This document shows, piece after piece, positions 1-10,317 of a DNA stretch of 64,000 nucleotides (the stretch's first letter is position 1; the number at the start of each line of letters is the position of its first letter). The notes beneath the pieces were generated by a model. That model ran no database searches, was not told where the DNA came from, and worked only from the letters and a program-made list of their open reading frames with translations. The DNA is from Pristionchus mayeri (Eukaryota > Nematoda > Chromadorea > Rhabditida > Neodiplogasteridae): assembly GCA_036245805.1 (NCBI GenBank), contig BTRK01000001.1, forward strand, positions 16,065,087-16,129,086. The letters run 5' to 3'. The translations under genes and the position numbers were made by a program.

Positions 1-339
1 CGAACATCACTTTTCAATTCTCCTTTTTACGACAAAAATTGCAACCTACATGCAGACTACTCATCGTGTTCCGGAGCGGTAACGACCCGTTACGAGCATG
101 CTCGTGATGTGACAATTGAAGCGAGGCAGCGAGGAGATTCCCCGCCCCTATCTCCTCGCCGACCCAGTCGCTTAAATCATGAGGAAAACACGTTCTGAGA
201 CGAGAAGTCGATCGATGGTCTACGATGGTTAATCATACTATGAAATCGTCAGCTAGGAATGCTCGTTACATCCTCGAAGATGATTGTACCGTTCCAGTGA
301 TATCGAAAATGCCGCATTGGTTACGCATAGCACTCAACC

Positions 340-1045
340 CTTTTTTCTCTCTCTCTCTCTTGGTCAAACCACGCTGACCACTTGTTTTGCCGCAAAAGTG
401 AAAGGTAAGGTCACTGCTTGAAAATCATTTGCTACTCCTTCGCGATTTCAATAGTCATAAATTAAAAGGAATTCACACTATCATTAGTCACTGACTCATA
501 ATAGTGTATCATCGTAAAAAATGCAGCAGGAAACCGTTTGGGTCATGCAGTTCATTCAAAACAGTATTAGTGACCAAAGTAAGTGCGAAGAAAAATTTCT
601 AAATGCATTCGCCTCAAGCATCCCGGTGGTCAGCCGCACTGGACCGAGGCCACCCCGCAATCAACGAACTCACAGAGGAGGGATACAGAATAGTTGCATC
701 GTGCTCGTCAAGTACAAATTTTCCTTAAAAATCAGTATATTTCATTGCTTGCTTATCTCTATAGGCGATCTGTGTCCATCAATTTTTCACAGAACACCGT
801 ACTTGTTTAGCCTCTGATATTCATCTCTATTGTAACTTCTCCTTCTCTACATGCTCGAATCAAATCGAATTGCATGTGGACGCTCTTCCGAGGATGATCG
901 ACCCATTGTTATTTTCGCCTAATCATGCGGTGCCTCTCGCTAATGATGATAACTAATCTTCTCACATAATCAGTTTTTTGTTAGATGCCATAATTTCCTG
1001 TTTATTGTCGAATGTTCCATTGGTAAATCTCGTCCTTCCTAATTT
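340..1045 (+). repeat. Left arm of a diverged large inverted duplication
   Basis: Read in reverse complement, this stretch aligns along its length with 3103-3990. Shared blocks include the AGGAAGGACG-GATTTACCAA block (about 1025-1045 against 3102-3121), the GTGAGAAGATTAG block (about 952-964 against 3178-3190), GGAAGAGCGTCCACATGC (about 873-890 against 3255-3272), a GFRP-like exon relic (about 603-710 against 3417-3524) and the AGTGACCTTTC block (about 401-413 against 3905-3915). Identity is moderate with small indels, so this is an old duplication. The arms enclose about 2 kb of other repeats. Confidence 0.75.
603..712 (+). pseudogene. Decayed copy of a GFRP-like exon (left arm)
   Basis: The plus strand here mirrors the minus-strand exon at 3417-3524. 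The peptide block HPGGQPHWTEATP is still readable, but then the frame shifts and a stop (TAG at about 690) follows. It is the less preserved of the two copies made by the inverted duplication. A third, shorter trace lies at about 1212-1275. None of these can encode a complete protein on its own. Confidence 0.4.
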
Positions 1046-1211
1046 GTGTGCGCCCTCGTACCCCCACAAATCGGAACGCGCTCTCACCTTTTATATGCTT
1101 CCTTGGTGCTGAAAAAGAGCGAGAGAGCACACGAAATGATGCCGATTTGACAATTCTAAAGCTTTTATTTGTTTAAATACACGTGTTTCCAGGTCTCCAT
1201 CACCCCTTTTC

Positions 1212-1275
1212 AGACGCCTTGGACTGCCGTCAGTCCCGAAAGGTACCAACGACCTCGCCGAGGAAGGCTTAATTA
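1212..1275 (+). pseudogene. Third trace of the GFRP-like exon
   Basis: Directly after a splice-acceptor-like CCCCTTTTCAG, the sequence resembles the middle of the exons at 603-712 and 3417-3524: a PWT-like start, then the block CTCGCCGAGGAAGGCT found also in the 3417-3524 exon (on its coding strand). It is too short and too decayed to be coding. The similarity is clear for about 35 bases only, so the call is tentative. Confidence 0.3.
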
Positions 1276-1479
1276 TTGATTAGGTGACAATTAGTAGCAC
1301 TACATCGCGTGCCAAAGAGTGGCAAAGGGTTCTTTTGCGTGGCAGGGCAATTTTTGTATCGAGATCGCACTCTCACTTTTGCTCTTTTTCATCTACAGAA
1401 TCAACTAGCGACCTTCGGTCGCTACGTGGTTTGCGGGGTTGTGTGATAAGGATAAATGTTGTGCACGACTGGTGAGAGG

Positions 1480-1850
1480 TTGGGAAGCATTTTTGAATAA
1501 ATTCCGCAAGGAATGTCAGACAACCACGTTTGGTAACAGTTTTATGCAAGGAAATATAATTGTAAGCGACTGGTGATAGCCTGCTTAAAACGTTGTAAAA
1601 GGCTCGTGAGGCCTCGGGCGATCCGAAAAAGTTGGAATTTGGCTTCGCCCTATTCCAACTTTTTCGAATCGCCCTCGGCCTCACGAGCCTTTCACAACGC
1701 TCACGCTGCGGGGAGTGAGAGCAGGTTGGGAAGCATTTTTGAATAAATTCCGCAAGGAATGTCAGACAACCACGTTTGGTAACAGTTTTATGCAAGGAAA
1801 TATAATTGTAAGCGACTGGTGAGAGCCTGCTTAAAACGTTATAAAAGGCA
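1480..1850. repeat. Pair of 125-bp direct repeats flanking a palindrome
   Basis: The block beginning GGTTGGGAAGCATTTTTG occurs at about 1487 and again at about 1726 and runs nearly unchanged for about 125 bp (both copies end near AGCCTGCTTAAAACGTT). Between them, about 1598-1700 is an imperfect palindrome: AAGGCTCGTGAGGCCTCGGGCGATCCGAAAAAGTTGGAA is mirrored by the right half, with a short loop near 1645. The arrangement looks like a foldback insertion flanked by duplicated host sequence, or two repeats of one array unit. Confidence 0.8.
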
Positions 1851-2345
1851 AAAAGCGATTATTGCATCTTATTGCATAATGATGATTTAATACCAAATTT
1901 TGAAAGAGCTCACTCTGGGGAGTCGATTGGTCAAGGTCCGGGATCTGGACGATACGTTTGAAGCGAGATATGGGCGAAAAACTATTATTGCGTCATATTG
2001 CATAATGATGATGTAATACCAAATTGTGAAAGAGCTCACTTTGGGGAGTCGCTTGGTCAAGGTCCGAGGTCTGGATGACCACTTTGAAGCGAGATATGGG
2101 CGAAAAACGATTATTGCATCATATTGCATAATGATGATGTAATACCAAATTTTGAAAGAGCTCACTCTGGGGAGTCGATTGGTTAAGGTCCGGGGTCTGG
2201 GTGCCCACTTTGAAACGAAATATGGGCGAAAAAACGATTATTGCATCATATTGCATAATGATGATGTAATGCCAAATTTTGAAAGTACTCACAGTGGTGC
2301 ACCGCCTGGTCAAGGTCCGGGGTCTGGGTGATGTTTTAGAAGCGA
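1846..2345. repeat. Tandem array, four copies of a ~126-bp unit
   Basis: Units start at about 1851, 1978, 2104 and 2231. Each contains an ATTGCATAATGATGAT block, then ACCAAATTTTGAAAGAGCTC, then GGTCAAGGTCCGGGGTCTGG, and ends near AGCGAGATATGGGCGAAAAA. Copies differ by scattered substitutions and the last is the most diverged. Minus-strand open frames across the array are a by-product of the repeat period (126 is a multiple of 3) and show no family resemblance. Confidence 0.88.
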
Positions 2346-2392
2346 ACTATGGGCAAAATTGGAGATATTGCGTAGTGATGATGCAATATCAC

Positions 2393-2998
2393 ACACAACC
2401 TACACATGAACAATTGTTTATGGAAAATCACAATTATTGCATGATCGAAACGGTAATGGTGCGTTTTTTGCTAGGTCAGAATGGCTCGTCCAGGGGGGTC
2501 AAACGACGAGAAATGAGGGGTCAAATATCCTCTCCAGTGGGGTCAGAATGAGCGTTTTGAGGGGTCTGGAGGGGAGTTCAAATCGAGCTCGGAGAGATGG
2601 GAAATGTAGTCAAATGAGGTTCACCAATATCAGCGTGGTCGGAGTGAAACATTTGATAATTTTCGAAATTAGCCATTTTGCAGTTAGGTTTCACTGTATC
2701 AATATTACCGAGAAGGACATTTTCACACAAAATCAGATATGTTTCACTCCGACCACGCTGATATTGGTGAACCTCATTTGACTACATTTCCCATCTCTCC
2801 GAGCTCGATTTGAACTTCCCTCCAGACCCCTCAAAACGCTCATTCTGACCCCACTGGAGAGGATATTTGACCCCTCATTTCTCGTCGTTTGACCCCCCTG
2901 GACGAGCCATTCTGACCTAGCAAAAAACGCACCATTACCGTTTCGATCATGCAATAATTGTGATTTTCCATAAACAATTGTTCATGTGTAGGTTGTGT
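2393..2998. repeat. Near-perfect foldback repeat with 260-bp arms
   Basis: The left arm 2393-2652 and the right arm 2739-2998 are reverse complements over their whole 260 bp with very few mismatches; the spacer is 86 bp (2653-2738). The outer ends are ACACAACCTACACATG and its complement. Each arm contains the same open frame read outward-in, which is why identical peptides appear on both strands; I see no protein family in it. Such a structure could be a foldback transposon or MITE, and any transcript through it would form a long double-stranded hairpin. Confidence 0.93.
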
Positions 2999-3416
2999 CG
3001 TCCTTCTCCCACCGGGCACCAGATTCATCCCATTCCTCCTAATAGCCATGTTTGGTTGCCAGAACAAGGACAACTGAGAGACAGGATGAGGCAGACATAT
3101 GAGGAAGGACGCGATTTACCAAAGAAGCAATCGAAAGGAAACAGGAAATATTGGGGCATCGAGCAAAAAGGTGATAAGTGAGAAGATTAGCGTTCATCCC
3201 CGGCGAGAGGAACCGCATGATTAGACGGGAAGAAGCGTGAGTAGATCAACCGCGGAAGAGCGTCCACATGCAGTGATTGGAACCTGTGGAGAAGAAGCAG
3301 TTCAATAGTGATGAGTACAAAAGAGTCTGCACATAGTCTTCAGTGCCAAACTGAGTGTGATTGACTCTAGAGATAAAAGAGGCATAGTAGCAGCTGAATT
3401 TCAATGAAATATTTAC

Positions 3417-3524
3417 CTGGCGAGCACGATGCGACTATTCTGTAGCCTTCCTCGGCGAGGGAATTGAGCACCGTGGCTGGAGTGGCCTCGGTCCAGGGCG
3501 GCTGACCTCCGGGGTGGTTGAGGC
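3417..3524 (-). pseudogene. GFRP-like internal exon (GTP cyclohydrolase I feedback regulator), probably relic
   Basis: Bounded on the minus strand by an acceptor (AAATCCAG) and a donor (CCAG/GTAAAT), this 108-bp open exon starts and ends in phase 1. Its peptide has ATVLNSLAEEGYRIVAS, which resembles the C-terminal part of GTP cyclohydrolase I feedback regulatory protein, where a 'V-L-(D/N)-x-L-x-x-x-G-(F/Y)-R-(V/I)' segment precedes the last strand. GFRP binds GTP cyclohydrolase I and tunes tetrahydrobiopterin synthesis. I find neither the N-terminal exon nor the terminal exon nearby, and two more decayed copies lie in the same 4 kb, so I read it as a duplicated fragment. The family call rests on a short match. 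Confidence 0.4.
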
Positions 3525-3564
3525 CTGGATTTATAGTGCTTCTATGTATTTTGCTCGCACTCCC

Positions 3565-3757
3565 GGAACTACACCTGATGAGAACCGTCGGATGAGAACC
3601 CACTGGATGAGAACCAAAAATTGGACCCTTCTGTAGGACTTTCACAGACGCATTTTTGACACTTGGGGAACCTACTGTGAACATGTTGGAGAAGGGTACT
3701 TTTTTTGGTTCTCATCCGGTGGGTTCTCATCCGACGGTTCTCATCCGACCTAGTGCC
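3565..3757. mobile_element. MITE-like palindromic element, family 1 (copy 1)
   Basis: The right terminus reads TCCGACCTAGTGCC. The halves are complementary: GATGAGAACC motifs on the left are matched by GGTTCTCATCC on the right, and an inner GGACCCTTCTGTAG block is matched by GAGAAGGGTAC. A second copy at 7348-7524 shares the same layout and terminus. The left end here is eroded. There is no coding capacity. It is a non-autonomous element. Confidence 0.85.
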
Positions 3758-4149
3758 GCCCTCTCTCACTTCGATCTCCCCTGTTTTCGAGTAATTCCGT
3801 GACTCAACATTTTCTGCCAGGATTATAACGGAAGATCCGTGCTAAACGAGGAGTGCCCGTATGGTCTAGCTGGAGTGAGAAACCGCATAGCAGATGGTTT
3901 TCGAGCAGTGACCTTTCAATTCAATTCAATTTATTTATCCGCCAGGAGAAAGCACCGAGTAGTAGGGATAAATCTTCGCTACCTTTCACTTTCGCTGCAA
4001 AACAACTGGTCAGAACGGCCAAGCCAAGGGAGAGAGAGAGTGAGAGAAAGAGGCTATTCAAGAGGGACCATCTTCTCATCCCACACTCTCTCGCCGTACA
4101 GGAATATATGGTCATCGTCATTAATTTGTAGCACAGCAGAATGAGTCGA

Positions 4150-4856
4150 TCGAGAAAGAGAAAGGGATGAGTAGAGGCCGGAATTATTCACCCTTCATGT
4201 CCAGCGCTGCTCTCACATTGGGCGAGACTTGCCCGTCGATCTCGACTCTCCTCGACGATGGCATGTTACTAGTCACGACGACGTAGTGCATCTGGAAGGG
4301 GGGGGGGTAAATCTGACATCATCTCAAGTTTAGCTCAATGAATATGCAGAAGGAAAGGATAGTGGAGAAATTGGCTCTACAAAACATGAAAGAAGGGCAA
4401 GAAAGTAAGAGCCGAAACATGATCAAACGGGCTCGAAAAGCGGAAACGACGAAAGTTGTGGTTCTCTTATCAGAGTGTACAAGCGATGATTCAGGATCAT
4501 CCAAGGAGAACTCTCTCGAATCAACACACTATCTAGTCGGTCAGGCAAGCGAGAAAATGTAGCAAAGCAGGATACCAACAGTCTAAAATGGTCGATTATG
4601 TGCACCTGGTGTGCTTTGTGTGCGTCTTGCTGAGAATGTAAGCCTCTCAGGAAAAGATCACCACCATTCCACGCTTGTTTCTCGCTTGAGCAAAAATTTG
4701 TCAAGAGTTTTCCCATCTGTGCAACATTCACATCTCCTTGTTATATTTGTCTTCGTTCGCTGGGACAACTTGGATAATAAATATTCATGGCAGGTATGTA
4801 CAATCATCATCAAGAGTTCGGGCTGGATAGTAGTTTAAACATCAAAGATCCGCGCC
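4150..4856. other. Gene-free stretch
   Basis: No exon that I can support. There is a poly-G run near 4301-4308. A 74-codon open frame on the plus strand and a longer one on the minus strand have no splice context or recognisable motif. This stretch lies between the repeat cluster and the 3' end of the minus-strand gene at 4857. Confidence 0.5.
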
Positions 4857-7800
4857 CTATTTGACGGTCTCGGCCGCCTCCTGGGCGCATTCTGGAGAGC
4901 AGAGCACGAATCCTGCGAGTGCCTTGAACTGTTCTCGGCCCTGAAATTGAGAGATCAAAGATCAAACCTGCGCGATTTTCCAAAATTGAGCTAGCAATTT
5001 ACATATAATCCTCCTCATCTGATGGAATGCTACTCTCCTGATCTACCGTTTTTAGCGACTCAAGAGAAAATATAGATATACGATCGGCCGAAAGATCAAA
5101 GACCAACCTGCTCTAGCATCCCGCAGATATCGCAAAGCCTCAGTCCCTCCCGCTTCTTCTTCTCAACGAAGCGATCGCCTGGAGATAATCTCTAATTTTT
5201 GTCACCATCAAATTCAAGTTTTCCCGATTCCTTTCATGTTTACACCATATCGCAGTTTATTCCTGCTACAGAGTATCCGTTCCCTATCATTCGGTTCCCA
5301 AAGTTGTTTCTGGGCATTTTCGTGTTACTTTGAGGATGGGAGTAAATCTTTAGAGTCCTCTTATCCCAAGCGTAGAGTAGTCATGTCATGGTAACTCACC
5401 AAAGATAATCGATGCTCCGCGCGGCCTCCAGAAGCGAAGAATGTGTCGGTCGAAGTCGAGCAGCACCCACGTGCGATTGCCTGCAGAGATCAACTTAACT
5501 GTTCAGAATGAACTGTTTCATTCGAAGAATTTCCTTGGTTAATCTCACCCAAATGGTGGATCATAAGATAGAGAGATGTAGAGACAAAAATCACTCACCT
5601 CGGAACAACTCCTCGAACAGGACTACGCGATTGTCCGGTTGCCACTCTGGATCCGTCTCGAAGCGAATCTTCTTCTTGCCCTGAACAAGGATCAATGATC
5701 AAACTAGAAATATCGAAGTTAGAGTGGAATTTCACAGTTCAAAGATCAATTACCCACCTTTTCAACTGCCCAGCGCGCCTGAAGTCGCGAGAGGGTGCGC
5801 GAGAAGACCAAGTACGCGTGTTTCTCAAGAGAGCAAAATAAGTGTGTATTTCTAAATAAATATCATATCTGTAGAATAGCTGTTAGAAATAGCATCTTCT
5901 CTCGAGTGAACATCTGAGGAAAGAACAGAAAGCACATTACAAGTAGCAAAAGGCCTGAGATGGAAAGGACCTGAGATCAAAGACCAAGTACCTGTCCGTC
6001 GGCGATGCGGTAGGTGGCCTCATTCGGCGCTCCGAAGACTGTCGTGAAAGCCTCGCCTGCTGTTGGGTGCGCGAATGGTGACACGTTCTCTGCAGAGAAT
6101 GAGTCTCACAATAGGATTACGGTATTTGCTTCGCAAAATGACTGACTACACGGGGTCATTGGCAATGGACAGTGAGATAGATAGTAAAATTACCATGAAA
6201 TGACCACATGCGAGTGAGCAGAGGTCAGGTGCGAATTTCAACTCGCAGAATGACTCTAAAACCGCAGGTGGCCGTTCGAATAGCCCATTGTGCGGCGAGT
6301 GCCAGTCACTAAACACCACCTGCGTTTCTCAAGGATCGCATCTCAATTTCTCCTAAGATAGCTAACTTCGCAACCTGGCTCGCCACTTTGCCAACTTGGC
6401 CAGCTTCTCACCTGACTGGACGCCTCTCGACAACTCGGCCAGCACAGTGCTCACTGAGGGAAAATGGGCGATGGTGTAGATGTGGGAGATGAACTGGAAA
6501 GAGGTCAAAGATCACCCTATCAAAGATCAAAGATCACCCCCCACCTTCTCCCTCTCCGCCCTTCGCTCCTCGCTGTCGGGTGACGATGGCTGAGCGACCA
6601 GACGGGAGTGCATCGCAGTGTATGCATCGTCCACGGTGAAGAGTGTCATTTCGTCATTGGCTGAAATATTGACCTTTGACCTTTGTCGCTTTATTCCTTA
6701 TGTTAAGCAGGAACAGCATGGAATGCTCCTATTTGCCTTCAGTCACTAACTATAAAACCAGGTTTGCAAAACGACCGTTGTTTGCCACAGCTCCCCTCTA
6801 GTAATCGCATTTTGCAGTGAGGAAATTCAGAAGTCACAGGACGGATTACTACTATTTTCTACCTTCTGCATTCAACATAGAGCTTGCAAAAACGAGAACG
6901 GTTCTCTATTTGGGAGTGACTCATGGTGTATCATTTTAGAGCTCTAAATAATACACTTAAGATATCAAAAAACAATCAGTTTTAAAAAGGATAGATCTAT
7001 AGTGATACACCCGACTTACTTGGAAGGAGATTAATAGTGAATCCTCTCGTAGAGATGAGTAGTCGAGACCACCAGAGCGGAGAGAGCGAAGTGAGCATCT
7101 GGGATAGGAATAGAGAGGATAATTGGAGGAGCATTCTCTTTTTTCCTGCCTCTTTCCTTCTGTCATGTATGGAAAGAAGCACGCTTCTTTCATTAATTCT
7201 GTAGTCCTATGTCTAACTTCGAAGACAAATTATGAAATGACTAAGTGTTAGGAGTATTCGACAGCATCTCTTCATCTACGACTCGCTTCTGCTCTTTCTA
7301 ACCGACGAGAAATCATGCAGAAGAGAGAGAGACAAATATCTTCTCTCGGCACTAGGTCGGATGATAACCTACTGGAGGATAACCAAAAAAGGACCCTTCT
7401 GTAGAACGTTCACAGAATCATTTTTGATACTTTGGGAACTTTCTGTGAAAATTCTACAGAAGGGTGCATTTTTGGATATCATCCAGTAGGTGATCATCCG
7501 ACGGTGATCATCCGACCTAGTGCCGTTCTCTCGGCATAATCCCAACACCTCAATTCCCCTCGACTCAACCGCTGGTCCGTTAGATCGTATCGCTTCTCCC
7601 CCCTCTCAAACCATTTCCATTCCCGTTTACGCGTCCGCTTTTTCCCTCCCTCTTTCCTCTTCCTCTTGATACAATCTTGTTTGTCCCCCTCGCCACTACT
7701 TAGAACATAAAGCGATTGTACTATCAATCGATAACAAGGTAATTCCACGCGCACTGTGATTGGAAATACGATGTTGCATTGAGATTCCTTCTCATTGTTG

Positions 7801-8041
7801 CGAAATCAGGTGATGCAACATCGTTTTGCACAACCCACTCCGTATCTTCCGTTAATTCCTACGCACTTTGCCGACGCTAATTTCGACCAAATCTGAGTCA
7901 TTCCTAACAAAACTACAATAACCGATCTACCGTATACCTCCTTGATGGCAACTGGATCGTACTCTTTTCCTGGGGTCAGATCGAGCGACTTCGCGCCTTT
8001 CGGAAAGAGTTCCGTGTCTTCCATGCTCACGGGCAGCGACA
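4857..8041 (-). CDS. Unrecognised protein with C-terminal Cys cluster (multi-exon)
   Basis: Nine coding exons read on the minus strand: 8041-7937 (start ATG 8041, MSLPVSMEDTELFPKG), 6660-6545, 6493-6412, 6089-5992, 5823-5758, 5680-5599, 5480-5400, 5178-5108 and 4940-4857 (stop TAG). From 6660 downward every junction keeps the frame. The first exon ends in phase 0 (AAGGAG/GTATAC) while the second needs one extra base, so a small exon is missed in the 1.27-kb first intron or the start lies elsewhere. Length is about 257 residues. The C-terminus has C-x2-C (LCDICG) and C-x3-C (LCSPEC) about 20 residues apart, a possible zinc site. The middle has a basic stretch KKKIRF and WVLLDFD. I do not recognise the family. 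Intron 1 contains a MITE (7348-7524). Confidence 0.78.
7348..7524. mobile_element. MITE-like palindromic element, family 1 (copy 2)
   Basis: Terminal inverted repeats GGCACTAGGTCGGATGAT are at both ends; inner arms share GGACCCTTCTGTAGAA and its complement. It is 177 bp with no open frame of note. It has the same architecture as 3565-3757 but better ends, so this copy defines the family termini. It sits inside the first intron of the minus-strand gene 4857-8041. Confidence 0.9.
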
Positions 8042-8950
8042 TGATTTCTAAATAAGAGCAGTTTTCATCTCAACGTAGAAAGGAATGAAGCAGATGAGGA
8101 GGAACCATCTCGAATGAAAAAGGATACAGCGAATGAATCAAAGGCGTACTCAATGGAAAGTGCGGAACTGAGCAAACGTTAGAACGAGAGGGCGCGGCAA
8201 TGCTACTAGAGTAAGGAATGTCGTTGGTAGGTCAGAGAAGGGAGGAGATAGCGTGAGCAAGCAAGAGATAGTGGGAGGTCGTTAGAGTTTGCAATCGTGG
8301 TCACTTGCATACTAATCAATTCCACTAACATGCGTCGTCTCTCCTCGATTCGCGTGCTCTCTCATCTTTCTCTGACCGTCTCTCCTGATCGGATGCTCTC
8401 TCACCTCCTCTGCGTCTCTGCCCCACCCTGATCACCGCCATATCGTGAGAAACGACATGATGGGGATTTAGATCGGGATGGAGAGGCGAGAGTGACAGAG
8501 AAAGAGAGATGCGGAGTATTGGTGATGATCATGTACCTTGAATAAGAACTGTTCTACGAGTACACGATATCTAATGGGATGTCGAAATGAGCAAAGGTGA
8601 AGAAACAGTTCTGCCTGACGAAGCTTCGAATATGAAGAAAGTCTTGCTTAGAGGCTTATCCTGGTCACATTCGCAACACTCGCAAATCCTTCTCGATATG
8701 GTGTTTATCAGGGTAACGCCCAAATCATCTTTCATCGTCATTCCGATTATAGTCCAATGATCACACGAGTCTCCAACCTTGGATCAGATCGATACCCAAA
8801 TTCATTCGTACTCATGAAAACGCAATATTTTTATTAAACTTTATCGCTGTATGAACACAATTCCTGATCACTGGGAGAGAGATTACCCGAGGGGTGGAAT
8901 CACCTACTAATTTGTCCTAGAAATGGGGGCACATAGTGCAAGTTCTCTGG
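8042..8950. other. Intergenic region between two minus-strand genes
   Basis: No supported exon. It is rich in GAGAGAG/CTCTCTC pieces of the dispersed motif described in the findings (for example 8337-8420). It should contain the promoter of the minus-strand gene that starts at 8041, but no TATA or initiator motif stands out. Confidence 0.5.
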
Positions 8951-8954
8951 GAAC

Positions 8955-9300
8955 GAGGTACGGGGGGCGGACATTTCCGCAACGGAGTACCATTCCCTTG
9001 ACAGAAGGAGTAGCAATATGTGAGTTGTTGCATTGTTACCAGTATGTGCTCCCCCACTTTAGCATATATAAATTTTGTTACCAGGCGACCATGAGTTTCA
9101 ACGTATAGGGGGTCATGGAAATCCACAAACCATGAACCCCGGGTCGTTGATTTGGGGTAAAACTCAATATCGCCTGGTAACAAAATGTATATATGTTATT
9201 GTGGGGGAGCACATACTGGTAACAATGCAACAACTCCCATGTTGCTACTCCTTCTGTCAAGCGAATGGTACCCCGTTGCGGAAATGTCCGCCCCCCGAGG
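8955..9300. mobile_element. Long-arm palindromic element (~345 bp)
   Basis: The left arm (about 8958-9090) is matched in reverse complement by about 9172-9299: GGGGGGCGGACATTTCCGCA, GACAGAAGGAGTAGCAA, TGTTGCATTGTTACCAGTAT and GTGCTCCCCCAC all recur inverted. The loop is about 80 bp and includes CCATGAACCCCGGG. Arms differ at several positions, so it is not recent. Open frames inside are mirror artefacts. Confidence 0.87.
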
Positions 9301-9521
9301 TACAACTTGTACTATTTAGCGAATCAAGAGTATTCCCGAACAAATCAAATTTTTGTGAAAGTATTTGAGACAGAGGTGTAACACAGAGCACGAAGGGCAT
9401 TTAAAACGACTAAAATATATGAAAAGGAAGTAATTAGTTCCTATATAAAATCTGAGTACTAAAAATTAGTTGAGTAGATCATTAGCCTGAGGTAATCAAT
9501 AATTGATTATCGATTGATCTA

Positions 9522-10235
9522 TTAATCGGAAAACCAACAATCAGGATGCTGCGTGACGATCTCCCTCGTCAGATTGTTGATGTGCCGGAATCGATCGGGT
9601 CCCAAGTGGATGCCACCGTACCACCTGCAAGTATCGATTACTGTAATCTGAGTACTGTAGGAATGAACGGGCAAATAATGGGAACTTCCGTGGGCATGCC
9701 TATTCGAGTCCAAAAATCAGGTATTGCATCCCCGTTTCACATCTCTCGACCGGTAGAATAGCGAGAGATTGTACAGAATGAAAGACAGCAAGATTGTTTC
9801 TCGAAGGGTAATGTCTGCAACTACCCACGCCCTAGAAATCAGCCATTCTCATTCCTAAATTCAATGAAGCCCACCAATCAGCAGCTAAAATACAGCAACC
9901 CTGCATTACCGTACTAATTATAGCTAACATACAGTATCTACAGTAACCAGGCAAATATAGTATATCCAACCGAAAACAACATTATTTCAAAATTTACTAC
10001 ACGCGAAACGGCATGAACTTCAACAACCCTGGATCGAATCATAACTACAGACACAATAGCTTCTTTCCAAGACCGGCAAGGCTTTTAGTAAACACCGAGA
10101 ATGAAACCAGTTCCCCTGAATAGGTCCTCCTGACTCCATGACCCTTTTATCCTGTCATTAACCAGTGATTCTCATCGTCATTCATTTTCCTGTTCTATTT
10201 TTAATGTTATCTCACGTTATTTCGTACGAAATAGC

Positions 10236-10317
<82 letters not shown>

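Larger units (their letters stand above)
3103..3990 (-). repeat. Right arm of the diverged large inverted duplication
   Basis: This is the partner of 340-1045. It is longer because a palindromic element (3565-3757) has been inserted in it after the duplication; the left arm lacks that element at the corresponding site. It carries the better-preserved copy of the GFRP-like exon on the minus strand. Confidence 0.75.

Noticed and set aside
1887..2313. Minus-strand open frames of 92 and 64 codons
   Set aside because: They follow from a 126-bp tandem period (multiple of three); the peptide simply repeats.
2437..2954. Identical ~73-residue open frames on both strands
   Set aside because: They are mirror images caused by the 260-bp inverted repeat, with no family resemblance or splice context.
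7494..7754. 86-codon minus-strand frame (Lys/Arg-rich)
   Set aside because: Starts inside MITE family 1 sequence and is low complexity; could not be joined to the flanking gene in the needed phase.
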